A stretch of DNA of 14,734 nucleotides from Mycobacterium sp. (GCA_023264755.1 JAHFVB010000048.1:1-14734), one strand, 5' to 3'; counted from the first letter of the stretch, positions 1 through 7,483 are shown. Notes: generated from the letters alone by a model not told the origin. Made by a program: numbers and translations.

Positions 1-1
1 C

Positions 2-3000
2 ACGACGGAGGTGCTCAACACCGAGCGCGACGCCGCCGTGCTGTTCGCCACCGACACCGATCCCGAACCGGACGTCGAGGAGGACTCGGCCCCGGCCGCC
101 CCGTCCGCACCGACGACCGACGCGGCCCCGGCTGCGGTCGCGGTCGCGGCGCCCACGGCACCTTCGGGCGGTCCGCGCCCGGATGACCTCGGCTTCGATG
201 CCGCCGACGCCACGATGGCGCTCATCGCGCTGTCGGCGAAGATGCGGATCGACCAGATCGAACTGTTGGACTCCATCGAGTCGATCACCGACGGAGCTTC
301 CTCGCGCCGCAACCAGCTGCTGGTCGACCTTGGTTCGGAACTGAACCTGGGCGCCATCGACGGTGCCGCCGAGGCGGATCTGGCGGGGCTGCGGGGTCAG
401 GTCACCAAGCTGGCCCGGACCTACAAGCCCTTCGGCCCAGTGCTTTCCGATGCGGTCAACGATCAGCTGCGCACGGTCTTCGGACCCTCGGGCAAGCGCC
501 CCGCAGCCATCGCCGAGCGCGTCAAGAAGACCTGGGAGCTCGGCGACGGCTGGGTCAAGCACGTCACCATCGAGGTCGCGCTGGGTACCCGCGAGGGGTC
601 CAGCGTGCGCGGTGGCGCCCTTGGCGGCCTTCACGACGGAGCACTGGCCGATGCCAACGCCGTCGACAAGGTCGTGGACGCCGCCGTGGCGGCAGTCGCA
701 GCGCGCAGAGGCGTCGCGGTGTCGTTGCCCTCGTCGGGTGCGGCCGCTGGCGGAGTCGTGGACTCCGCAGCGCTGACCGAGTTCGCCGAGCAGGTCACCG
801 GCCGCAACGGCGTGCTGGCCTCGGCCGCCCGCATGATCCTGGGCGAGTTGGGCCTGGACAACCAGGTCAGCAGCCCCGAGGTGGCCAACGATGCGGAGCT
901 CATCGAGCTGATCACCGCCGAATTGGGTTCGGACTGGCCGCGTTTGGTGTCCCCGGCGTTCGACGGCCGCAAGGCGGTGCTCTTCGACGATCGCTGGGCC
1001 AGCGCCCGCGAGGACCTGGCCCGGCTGTGGCTGATGGACGAAGGCGACATCGACGCCGACTGGGCCAAGCTCTCGGAACGCTACGAGGGCGCCGGGCACG
1101 TCGTGGCGGCGCAGGCCAGCTGGTGGCAGGGCCGAGCCTTGGCGGCGGGTCGCAACATCCACGCCTCGCTCTACGGCCGGGCGGCCGCTGGTGCGGAGAA
1201 CCCCGAAAGCGGCTGCTACGCCGACGAGATCGCGGTGGTCACCGGGGCCTCGAAGGGTTCGATTGCGGCATCGGTGATCGCACAGCTGCTCAACGGCGGC
1301 GCCACCGTCATCGCCACCACCTCCAAGCTCGATGACGACCGGCTGGCGTTCTACCGCGGGCTCTATCGGGACAACGCTCGCTTCGCCGCTCAGCTGTGGG
1401 TGTTGCCCGCCAACATGGCGTCCTACACCGACATCGACGCGCTGGTCAGCTGGGTGGGCAACGAGCAATCGGAAAGCCTTGGGCCGAAGTCGATTCACCT
1501 CAAGGACGCGCTGACGCCGACGCTGCTGTTCCCGTTTGCCGCCCCGCGCGTGGCAGGTGACCTCTCCGAAGCCGGTGCGCGCGCCGAAATGGAGATGAAG
1601 GTGCTGCTGTGGGCCGTGCAACGGCTCATTGGCGGGCTGTCGCGGCTGGGCTCGGAGCGGGACATCGCTTCGCGGCTGCACGTGGTGCTGCCCGGCTCGC
1701 CCAACCGTGGCATGTTCGGCGGGGACGGCGCCTACGGTGAGGCCAAGGCCGCGCTGGACGCCGTCGTCTCCCGCTGGAAGGCGGAGTCGTCCTGGGCGCA
1801 ACGGGTTTCGCTGGCGCACGCGCTGATCGGGTGGACCAAGGGCACCGGCCTGATGGGGCACAACGATGCGATCGTCGGCGCGGTCGAAGAGGCCGGCGTG
1901 ACCACCTATTCGACCGACGAGATGGCCTCGATGCTGCTCGGTCTGTGCGACGTCGAATCCAAGACCGCCGCGGCGAGGGAGCCGCTGCAAGCCGACCTCA
2001 CCGGTGGACTGGGCGAGATCGACCTCGACATGGCCGAACTGGCCGCCAAGGCCCGCGAGGAGACGGTCTCCGACGTCGCAGTCGAGGACGAGGAGAAGCT
2101 CGGCACCGTCGCAGCGTTGCCGTCACCGCCGCGCGGCTTCACCGCGGCACCGCCGCCGGCGTGGGACGACCTCGACGTCGATCCCGCCGACCTGGTGGTC
2201 ATCGTCGGGGGTGCCGAATTGGGGCCCTACGGCTCGTCGCGCACTCGCTTCGAGATGGAGGTCTCCGGCGAATTGTCGGCGGCCGGCGTGCTCGAATTGG
2301 CTTGGACGACGGGGCTGGTCAAGTGGGAGGACGACCCGAAGCCGGGCTGGTACGACACGCAGAGTGGTGACCTGGTCGACGAGGGCGAGTTGGTCGAGCG
2401 CTACCACGATGCCGTCCTCGAACGGGTCGGTATCCGCGAGTTGGTCGGCGACGGTGCGATCGGTGCGGATCATTCGGCGCCGCTGCTGGTTTCGGTCTTC
2501 CTGGACAAGGACTTCAGCTTCGTGGTGTCGTCCGAGGCCGACGCCAGGGCATTCGTGGAGTTCGATCCCGAGCACACCGTCATCTCGCCGGTACCTGACA
2601 GCGGCGACTGGCAGGTCGTCCGCAAGGCGGGTACGGAGATTCGCGTGCCGCGCAAGGTGAAGCTGTCTCGCACGGTCGGGGCGCAGATCCCGACCGGGTT
2701 CGACCCGACGGTCTTCGGCGTCAGCCAGGACATGGTGAACTCGATCGACCGGTTGGCGCTGTGGAATCTGGTCACCACCGTCGACGCCTTCCTGTCGGCC
2801 GGCTTCACGCCAAACGAGTTGATGCGGTGGGTGCATCCCAGCCTGGTGGCCAGCACACAGGGCACCGGCATGGGCGGCATGACGTCGATGCAGACGATGT
2901 ACCACGGCAACCTTCTTGGCCAGAACAAGCCGAACGACATCCTGCAAGAGGTGCTGCCGAACGTCACGGCCGGTCACGTCGTGCAGTCCTACATCGGCAG

Positions 3001-4084
3001 CTACGGCGCAATGATCCACCCCGTCGGTGCCTGCGCCACCGCCGCGATCTCGGTCGAGGAGGGCGTCGACAAGATCCGGCTCGGCAAGGCCGAGTTCGTG
3101 GTCGCAGGTGGCTACGACGACCTGGCGCTGGAGGCCATCATCGGCTTCGGTGACATGGCGGCGACGGCGGACACCGAGGTGATGCGCGCCAAGGGCATCA
3201 GCGACTCGAAGTTCTCCCGCGGCAACGACCGGCGCAGGCTGGGCTTCGTCGAAGGCCAGGGCGGTGGCACCATCCTGTTGGCCAGGGGTGACCTGGCGCT
3301 GCGGATGGGGCTGCCGGTGCTGTCGGTCGTCGCGTACGTCTCGTCGTTCGGCGACGGCGTGCACACGTCGATCCCGGCTCCCGGAATCGGCGCGCTCGCT
3401 GCGGGCCGGGGTGGGCGCGAGTCGCAACTGGCCAAGTCGTTGGCCAAGCTTGGCGTCGGAGCCGACGACATCGCCGTGATCTCCAAGCACGACACCTCGA
3501 CGCTGGCCAACGATCCCAACGAGACCGAACTGCACGAGCGGCTCGCCGCGGCGATGGGGCGGTCCGACGGTGCGCCGATGTTCATCGTCAGCCAGAAGAG
3601 CCTGACGGGGCACAGCAAGGGTGGTGCTGCGGCGTTCCAGATGATGGGCCTGTGCCAGATCCTGCGCGACGGGGTGATCCCGCCGAACCGCAGCCTGGAC
3701 TGTGTCGACGACGAAATGGCTCACGCCTCCCACTTCGTGTGGGTGCGGGAGACCTTGCGCATGGGCGAGAAGTTCCCGCTGAAGGCCGGTCTGGTGACCA
3801 GCCTGGGCTTCGGTCACGTGTCGGGGCTCGTCGCGCTGGTGCATCCGCAGGCCTTCCTGGCCGCGCTGGATCCGCAGCAGCGGGAGGACTACCAGCGCCG
3901 GGCCAACGACAGGGTGCTGGAGGGCCAGCGCAGGCTAGCCTCGGCGATCGCCGGTGGACCCTCGCTCTACGAGAAGCCGGCCGACCGGCGCTTCGACCAC
4001 GAGTCGCCGGAGAAGCCGCAGGAGGCTCGGATGTTGCTGAATCCGGATGCTCGGCTGGGCGAGAACGGTTGGTATGGGCGATGA
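2..4084 (+). CDS. fas: Type I fatty acid synthase, C-terminal part (ACP, ketoreductase, ketosynthase); 5' truncated
   Basis: Cytosolic multidomain synthase making the C16-C18 and C24-C26 acyl chains used for lipids and mycolates. The gene runs in from the left edge; about 1360 residues of the roughly 3000 usual for mycobacteria are visible. Numbering from the GTG codon at 11: an Ala/Pro/Asp-rich linker (about 15-58) precedes the ACP domain, where the GASSRRNQ motif gives S97 (299-301) as probable phosphopantetheine site by analogy with fungal ACP. The ketoreductase has a Rossmann TGASKGS motif (411-417) and a YGEAK active site (Y575, K579). The ketosynthase (about 880-1280) has nucleophile C1008 in GACATAA and histidines H1160 (SKHDTS) and H1201 (LTGHSKGG), a complete Cys-His-His triad. 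The TGA stop overlaps an ATG that opens the repeat leading to acpS. In M. tuberculosis fas and acpS are cotranscribed from a FasR-activated promoter, which lies outside this window. Confidence 0.97.
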   Translation, partial: TTEVLNTERDAAVLFATDTDPEPDVEEDSAPAAPSAPTTDAAPAAVAVAAPTAPSGGPRPDDLGFDAADATMALIALSAKMRIDQIELLDSIESITDGASSRRNQLLVDLGSELNLGAIDGAAEADLAGLRGQVTKLARTYKPFGPVLSDAVNDQLRTVFGPSGKRPAAIAERVKKTWELGDGWVKHVTIEVALGTREGSSVRGGALGGLHDGALADANAVDKVVDAAVAAVAARRGVAVSLPSSGAAAGGVVDSAALTEFAEQVTGRNGVLASAARMILGELGLDNQVSSPEVANDAELIELITAELGSDWPRLVSPAFDGRKAVLFDDRWASAREDLARLWLMDEGDIDADWAKLSERYEGAGHVVAAQASWWQGRALAAGRNIHASLYGRAAAGAENPESGCYADEIAVVTGASKGSIAASVIAQLLNGGATVIATTSKLDDDRLAFYRGLYRDNARFAAQLWVLPANMASYTDIDALVSWVGNEQSESLGPKSIHLKDALTPTLLFPFAAPRVAGDLSEAGARAEMEMKVLLWAVQRLIGGLSRLGSERDIASRLHVVLPGSPNRGMFGGDGAYGEAKAALDAVVSRWKAESSWAQRVSLAHALIGWTKGTGLMGHNDAIVGAVEEAGVTTYSTDEMASMLLGLCDVESKTAAAREPLQADLTGGLGEIDLDMAELAAKAREETVSDVAVEDEEKLGTVAALPSPPRGFTAAPPPAWDDLDVDPADLVVIVGGAELGPYGSSRTRFEMEVSGELSAAGVLELAWTTGLVKWEDDPKPGWYDTQSGDLVDEGELVERYHDAVLERVGIRELVGDGAIGADHSAPLLVSVFLDKDFSFVVSSEADARAFVEFDPEHTVISPVPDSGDWQVVRKAGTEIRVPRKVKLSRTVGAQIPTGFDPTVFGVSQDMVNSIDRLALWNLVTTVDAFLSAGFTPNELMRWVHPSLVASTQGTGMGGMTSMQTMYHGNLLGQNKPNDILQEVLPNVTAGHVVQSYIGSYGAMIHPVGACATAAISVEEGVDKIRLGKAEFVVAGGYDDLALEAIIGFGDMAATADTEVMRAKGISDSKFSRGNDRRRLGFVEGQGGGTILLARGDLALRMGLPVLSVVAYVSSFGDGVHTSIPAPGIGALAAGRGGRESQLAKSLAKLGVGADDIAVISKHDTSTLANDPNETELHERLAAAMGRSDGAPMFIVSQKSLTGHSKGGAAAFQMMGLCQILRDGVIPPNRSLDCVDDEMAHASHFVWVRETLRMGEKFPLKAGLVTSLGFGHVSGLVALVHPQAFLAALDPQQREDYQRRANDRVLEGQRRLASAIAGGPSLYEKPADRRFDHESPEKPQEARMLLNPDARLGENGWYGR

Positions 4085-4154
4085 GCGCTTGCGCGAAGAG
4101 CAGAGCACACCGATGAGCGCTTGCGCGAAGAGCAGAGCACACCGATGAGCGCTT
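4079..4154 (+). repeat. 32-bp tandem direct repeat, two full copies plus 12 bp
   Basis: Copy 1 is 4079-4110, copy 2 is 4111-4142 and identical, and a third copy (4143-4154) keeps only its first 12 bases, CGATGAGCGCTT, before diverging. The repeat starts inside the last sense codon of fas and contains its stop. Each unit carries ATGA, so a stop and a start overlap at each junction. The placement at a stop codon inside an operon resembles mycobacterial interspersed repetitive units (MIRUs), but this unit is shorter than classical MIRUs and I cannot confirm family membership from sequence alone. Confidence 0.9.
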
Positions 4155-4213
4155 CGCTGGCGGGATGCGTGGCCTTCGGGTGGGATGAGCTAGCTTTCCT
4201 CCCATGGGCATAG
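4081..4213 (+). other. Chain of three overlapping mini-ORFs linking fas to acpS
   Basis: ATG 4081 overlaps the fas stop (ATGA) and opens the 11-residue ORF MSACAKSRAHR, ending 4116. ATG 4113 overlaps that stop and encodes the same peptide, ending 4148. ATG 4145 overlaps that stop and encodes a 22-residue peptide beginning MSASLAGC, ending in TAG at 4211-4213, 10 nt inside acpS. The reading frame therefore moves stepwise from fas to acpS by stop/start overlaps. The overlaps are read directly; translation or a coupling role is inference. None of the mini-ORFs has an evident Shine-Dalgarno sequence, so any translation would depend on reinitiation. Confidence 0.55.
4191..4196 (+). promoter_or_regulatory. 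Candidate -10 element (TAGCTT) for leaderless acpS mRNA
   Basis: TAGCTT fits the mycobacterial TANNNT -10 pattern and ends 7 nt before the acpS ATG, so transcription could begin at or next to the start codon. No Shine-Dalgarno sequence precedes acpS. It may add to read-through from fas. Confidence 0.5.
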
Positions 4214-4599
4214 TCGGGGTCGGCATCGACCTGGTTTCGATTCCGGATTTCGCCGAACAGGTCGACCAGCCGGGAACGGTGTTCGCCGAGACCTTCACGC
4301 CCGGGGAGCGGCGCGACGCCGCCGACAAGAGTTCGTCGGCGGCGCGCCACCTCGCGGCGCGATGGGCGGCCAAGGAGGCCGTCATCAAGGCGTGGTCGGG
4401 TTCGCGGTTCTCCAGGCGGCCCGTGCTGCCGGAGGGCATCCACCGCGACATCGAGGTGGTCACGGACATGTGGGGCCGGCCCAAGGTGCGGCTGACCGGT
4501 GACATCGCCGAGCACTTGAAGGACGTCACGATCCACGTGTCGCTGACCCACGAGGGGGAGACCGCCGCCGCGGTGGCGATCCTGGAGTCCGCCGACTGA
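4204..4599 (+). CDS. acpS: Holo-[acyl-carrier-protein] synthase (4'-phosphopantetheinyl transferase)
   Basis: Transfers 4'-phosphopantetheine from CoA to the active serine of acyl carrier proteins. In mycobacteria the ACP domain of Fas is its key substrate, and that domain is encoded just upstream. The 131-residue length is normal for trimeric AcpS. The N-terminal GIDLVSI motif supplies metal ligand D9; WAAKEAVIKAW (54-64) carries the second acidic ligand E58 and the conserved lysine K57; the C-terminal HVSLTHEGETAAAVAI strand is typical. Start chosen at ATG 4204 because MGIVGVGIDL is the conserved N-terminus. No Shine-Dalgarno is visible. Translation may be leaderless (TAGCTT box) or coupled to the mini-ORF that ends at 4213. 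It lies 119 bp after fas, the gap being filled by the tandem repeat. Confidence 0.96.
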   Translation: MGIVGVGIDLVSIPDFAEQVDQPGTVFAETFTPGERRDAADKSSSAARHLAARWAAKEAVIKAWSGSRFSRRPVLPEGIHRDIEVVTDMWGRPKVRLTGDIAEHLKDVTIHVSLTHEGETAAAVAILESAD

Positions 4600-4629
4600 T
4601 CCGCAGCGTCGCCAATCGTGGACGCGAAC

Positions 4630-4635
4630 TAGCCT
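4630..4635 (+). promoter_or_regulatory. Candidate -10 element (TAGCCT) for leaderless dipeptidase mRNA
   Basis: TAGCCT matches TANNNT and ends 7 nt before ATG 4643, the same geometry as at acpS. There is no Shine-Dalgarno sequence between acpS and this start. Only 43 bp separate the genes, so read-through from acpS is also likely. Confidence 0.5.
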
Positions 4636-4642
4636 CGTAGTC

Positions 4643-5980
4643 ATGAACGAGCTGGTCGAACGGGTGCGGTCGGTACTGCCATCGGTGCGCTCGGACCTCG
4701 AGGACCTGGTCCGCATCGAGTCCGTGTGGGCCGATCCGACCCGGCGCGGCGAGGTACACCGCAGCGCGCAGGCGGTGGCAGAGCTGTTGTCGCGAGCGGG
4801 TTTCGACGACGTCCGCACCGTCAGCGCGGGTGGGGCGCCCGCCGTCATCGCCCGCCATCCTGCGCCTCCGGGGGCACCGACGGTACTGCTGTACGCCCAC
4901 CACGACGTCCAGCCGGAAGGTGACGTCGCCCAGTGGGCGTCGCCGCCGTTCCAGCCCACCGAGCGCGACGGCCGGCTCTACGGCCGCGGCACTGCCGACG
5001 ACAAGGCCGGGATCGCAACGCATTTGGCGGCGTTTCGGGCGCATGGCGGGCGTCCGCCGGTTGGGGTGACGGTGTTCGTCGAGGGGGAGGAGGAGTCCGG
5101 TTCGCCGTCCCTTGGCGCCCTGTTGAAGGAACACCAGGAGTTGCTGGCCGCCGACGTCATCGTCATCGCCGACTCCGACAACTGGAGCACCGAGATCCCG
5201 TCGTTGACCGTGTCGCTGCGCGGCCTGGCCGACTGCGTCGTGGAGGTGGCCACGCTCGACCACGGCCTGCACTCCGGGATGTGGGGCGGTGCGGTACCCG
5301 ACGCGTTGAGTGCGTTGGTGCGGCTGCTGGCCAGCCTGCACGACGACGAGGGCAACGTCGCCGTGGCGGGCCTGCACGAAGGCACGGCGGCGCCCGTGGA
5401 CTATCCGCCCGAGCGCGTGCGCGCCGACACGGGTCTGTTGGACGGGGTGCGCGAAATCGGATCCGGTTCGGTGCCACAACGGCTTTGGGTCAAGCCGGCG
5501 ATCACCGTCATCGGCATCGACACCACTCCGATCGCCTCGGCGTCCAACACGTTGATCCCCAGCGCGCGGGCAAAGGTCAGCATGCGCGTCGCGCCGGGTG
5601 GGGACGCCGGCGCGCACCTGGCCGCGTTGACTCGTCACCTCGAGCAGCACGCGCCATGGGGAGCGCGGGTGACGGTCACCCCGGGCGACGTCGGTCAGCC
5701 GTATGCGATCGATGCCACCGGGCCGGTCTACGACGCCGCGCGCGCCGCGTTCCGGCAGGGGTGGGGCGCCGACGCCATCGACATGGGCATCGGTGGGTCG
5801 ATTCCGTTCATCGCGGAGTTTGCCGCGGCCTTCCCCGACGCCAAGATTCTGGTCACCGGCGTGGAAGACCCTGCGACGCAGGCGCATAGCATCAACGAGA
5901 GCTTGGACTTGGGCGTGCTGGAGCGGGCTGCGATCTCGGAGGCGCTGTTGCTGGAGGCCCTTGGTGGGTTAGACCGATAG
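4643..5980 (+). CDS. M20 family metallodipeptidase (Rv2522c-like)
   Basis: A 445-residue di-zinc peptidase of the M20 (ArgE/DapE/CPG2) family, probably a cytosolic dipeptidase; no signal peptide or membrane segment is seen. The metal site is complete. HHDVQ (86-90) gives H86 and catalytic D88; GRGTADDKAG gives bridging D119; EGEEESGS gives general base E150 and ligand E151; IADSDNW gives D177; TQAHSINES near the end gives H415. The dimerisation (lid) domain begins around DHGLHSGMWGG (206-216), a motif typical of carnosinase-like dipeptidases. The start at ATG 4643 matches the family N-terminus and a well-spaced -10 box. It follows acpS by 43 bp and overlaps the convergent bcp tail by 12 bp. 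The physiological substrate cannot be read from sequence. Confidence 0.93.
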   Translation: MNELVERVRSVLPSVRSDLEDLVRIESVWADPTRRGEVHRSAQAVAELLSRAGFDDVRTVSAGGAPAVIARHPAPPGAPTVLLYAHHDVQPEGDVAQWASPPFQPTERDGRLYGRGTADDKAGIATHLAAFRAHGGRPPVGVTVFVEGEEESGSPSLGALLKEHQELLAADVIVIADSDNWSTEIPSLTVSLRGLADCVVEVATLDHGLHSGMWGGAVPDALSALVRLLASLHDDEGNVAVAGLHEGTAAPVDYPPERVRADTGLLDGVREIGSGSVPQRLWVKPAITVIGIDTTPIASASNTLIPSARAKVSMRVAPGGDAGAHLAALTRHLEQHAPWGARVTVTPGDVGQPYAIDATGPVYDAARAAFRQGWGADAIDMGIGGSIPFIAEFAAAFPDAKILVTGVEDPATQAHSINESLDLGVLERAAISEALLLEALGGLDR

Positions 5981-6442
5981 GTCGCGGCGCAGCTTCGCGA
6001 CGTGTCCGGTGGCCTTGACGTTGTATTGGGCGACTTCGATCTTGCCCTTCTCGTCGACGACGAACGTCGAGCGGATGACACCCTGCACGGTCTTGCCGTA
6101 CATCGACTTCTCGCCGAAGGCGCCCCACGCGGTGAGCACCGAACGGTCGGGGTCGGACAGCAGCGGGAACGTCAAGTCCTCGGCGGCGCGGAACTTGGCC
6201 AGCTTCTCGGGTTTGTCGGGCGAGATGCCGATGACGTCGATCCCGGCGGCGTTGAGCTCGGCCAGGCTGTCGCGGAAGTCGCAGGCCTGCTTGGTGCAGC
6301 CGGGCGTGGAGGCCGCCGGATAGAAGTAGACGATGACCTTGCGGCCCTTGAAGTCGGACAGCTTCACCGTCTTGCCGTCCGCGTCGGGCAGGGCGAATGT
6401 GGGCGCTGTGTCGCCCACGGCGAGACGTGGCGTCGGTGACAT
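5969..6442 (-). CDS. bcp: Peroxiredoxin, BCP/PrxQ type (thioredoxin-dependent peroxidase)
   Basis: Cytosolic thiol peroxidase reducing hydrogen and organic peroxides. The 157 residues show the PrxQ layout: APTFALPDADGKTVKLSDFK near the start, then YPAASTPGCTKQACDF with peroxidatic C49 and resolving C54 five residues later, the CxxxxC arrangement of atypical 2-Cys BCP enzymes. A conserved FRDS segment and STFVVDEKGKI near the C-terminus also fit. The ATG at 6442 is preceded by AGAAGGA at about 6 nt, a good Shine-Dalgarno sequence. Its promoter probably uses the TACCCT -10 box at 6481-6486, which overlaps the divergent promoter of the DUF3618 gene. The stop overlaps the convergent dipeptidase gene by 12 nt and no terminator hairpin separates them. 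Confidence 0.95.
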   Translation of the reverse strand: MSPTPRLAVGDTAPTFALPDADGKTVKLSDFKGRKVIVYFYPAASTPGCTKQACDFRDSLAELNAAGIDVIGISPDKPEKLAKFRAAEDLTFPLLSDPDRSVLTAWGAFGEKSMYGKTVQGVIRSTFVVDEKGKIEVAQYNVKATGHVAKLRRDLSV

Positions 6443-6479
6443 GCGGAGTCCTTCTGTCGGCGGGTGCAGTCGGCTGCTC

Positions 6480-6486
6480 TAGGGTA
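6480..6486. promoter_or_regulatory. Shared bidirectional -10 element between bcp and the DUF3618 gene
   Basis: The heptamer TAGGGTA reads TAGGGT on the plus strand (6480-6485) and TACCCT on the minus strand (6486-6481). Both match TANNNT and point to divergent start sites on either side, consistent with 5' leaders of about 30 nt that include the Shine-Dalgarno sequences of both genes. The match is short and no -35 element is obvious. Confidence 0.4.
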
Positions 6487-6521
6487 GTGCGGCAGGACGG
6501 CAAGCGAGTTGGAGGGCTGAC

Positions 6522-6749
6522 GTGGCGGACAGGGATCCTGACACCATCAAGAGCGAGATCGACGTGGCTCGCGATCAGCTCGCGTCCACCGTCGACGCGT
6601 TGGCCGAGCGGGCCAACCCGCGCAAGATCGTCGATGACGCGAAGTCGGGTGTCATTCGGTTCGTGAAGAAGCCCGTGGTCATGGTGTCGATCGCGGGGCT
6701 GGGCACGGCGGTTCTGGTGATCTGGGTGCGGAGCCGCAGGCGGCGCTGA
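6522..6749 (+). CDS. DUF3618 small single-pass membrane protein (Rv2520c-like)
   Basis: A 75-residue protein. Residues 8-41 match the DUF3618 pattern: DTIKSEIDVARDQLASTVDA continuing into an ERANPRKIVDDAK segment, an amphipathic, probably helical stretch. A single hydrophobic segment follows at about 51-69 and ends in a basic tail RSRRRR, predicting a C-terminally anchored inner-membrane protein. Function unknown; DUF3618 proteins are common small envelope proteins in actinobacteria. Start chosen at GTG 6522 because GGAGGG at 6511-6516 lies 5 nt upstream and the MADRDPDTIK start is family-like. Divergent from bcp with 79 bp between start codons. Confidence 0.88.
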   Translation: MADRDPDTIKSEIDVARDQLASTVDALAERANPRKIVDDAKSGVIRFVKKPVVMVSIAGLGTAVLVIWVRSRRRR

Positions 6750-6767
6750 GCCGGCTGGCTGCGTTGG

Positions 6768-6941
6768 TCAGCTGCGGCGGCCGAACCAGAAGAGGTTGCC
6801 GAGCGAGAAGCTTGGGGGATTGGCCGTACGGCCGAGTCGCCGGCAGCTGTGCACCACGACGACGTCCCGTTGCACAGCTACGCCCTCGCACACCGGCTTG
6901 GCGACCGGTGTTGCCGACCAGTGCGTACTTGCGGGGGACAT
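6768..6941 (-). CDS. Doubtful 57-residue small ORF of unknown function
   Basis: Starts MSPASTHWSATPVAKPVCEG and ends NLFWFGRRS. Of 57 codons about 46 end in G or C, clearly better than the overlapping longer frame on the same strand, which suggests selection in this frame. GAGG lies 9 nt before the ATG, an acceptable but not strong Shine-Dalgarno sequence. The frame is open upstream only to a TAG near 7003 without an earlier ATG/GTG/TTG. I recognise no family. It could be a small gene, the end of a decayed gene, or chance. Confidence 0.25.
   Translation of the reverse strand: MSPASTHWSATPVAKPVCEGVAVQRDVVVVHSCRRLGRTANPPSFSLGNLFWFGRRS
6822..6911. repeat. Cluster of three inverted repeats
   Basis: A perfect 12-bp palindrome GGCCGTACGGCC (6822-6833) is followed by a 9-bp arm pair AGCTGTGCA/TGCACAGCT (6845-6853 and 6871-6879, 17-nt spacer) and a 7-bp arm pair ACACCGG/CCGGTGT (6890-6896 and 6905-6911, 8-nt loop). 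None is followed by a T tract, so they do not look like intrinsic terminators. Role unknown. Confidence 0.6.
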
Positions 6942-7243
6942 CAGCCAAGACCTCGGTTTCTTCGTCGATCGCTGAGCTCGCTTCGTGAAGCTCGGCTCCA
7001 GCTAACCGGATGGTAGCAGCGATCTGGTTCTTTATGCAGCTTAAGGCGAATCATTCACGTGTGATGTGTGCGATTCCGCAACTTTGAGGTCCGGTCCGTC
7101 GTCGCAGCTAGTCGTCCGCTTGGCGCAAGTTCAGCACATTTCGGGATGCCGAGCAGCCGATTCGGGAATCAATTGTCGCTGACGTCAGTCGCAATCCGTC
7201 GGGCCTTGCCCCTGGGTCCCGGCCCGCAGCACCGTGGCGGCGC

Positions 7244-7483
7244 GGAGGTGGCTGGCCGTTCACCGTCGCGGACGGCGTCCTGACGTGCCACGCGCCCGAC
7301 TGGGTGACCTTCACGGCCAATGGAACCGAGTACGCGCTCAGCGACGCCGCCAGGTGGGTCGGGCACTACCCGAGTGTTTCGCCGATCTTGCGCCCGGGCT
7401 ACGTCGAATTCGGGGACGCACGACAGCCCGTCCCGACCACCTTCGATTCGGTGACCGACCGTGGGCGCGAACTCTGCTCTTGA
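7244..7483 (+). pseudogene. 3' remnant of a DUF2511 (YebY-like) secreted-protein gene
   Basis: The frame ending at TGA 7481-7483 encodes WPFTVADGVLTC (from 7253), then VTFTANGTEYALSDAARW, and ends VTDRGRELCS. The order W-F-V-x-L-x-C, then V..T.NGTEYAL..AA, then R(G)xELC matches DUF2511/YebY-type small secreted proteins, including the two family cysteines. The frame stays open upstream to a TAG at 7109-7111 but has no ATG, GTG or TTG there, and the signal peptide expected in this family is missing in all frames. I infer loss of the 5' end by deletion or rearrangement. An alternative is an intact gene using an unusual ATT start (7160 or 7172). A strong terminator lies 19 bp downstream. Confidence 0.55.

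Noticed and set aside
2123..3844. 573-residue minus-strand open frame inside fas
   Set aside because: It lies opposite the KR-to-KS part of fas, has a biased His/Arg/Gln/Asp composition typical of antisense of high-GC genes, and shows no motif, whereas the plus-strand frame is a complete Fas with catalytic residues.
4079..4154. CRISPR array or phage attachment site at the 32-bp repeats
   Set aside because: The copies are directly abutting with no spacers, only two and a bit in number, and no cas, integrase or tRNA is nearby.
4526..5887. 453-residue minus-strand open frame opposite the dipeptidase
   Set aside because: Low-complexity Arg/Gly/His-rich translation without motifs; the plus strand encodes a full M20 enzyme with every metal ligand.
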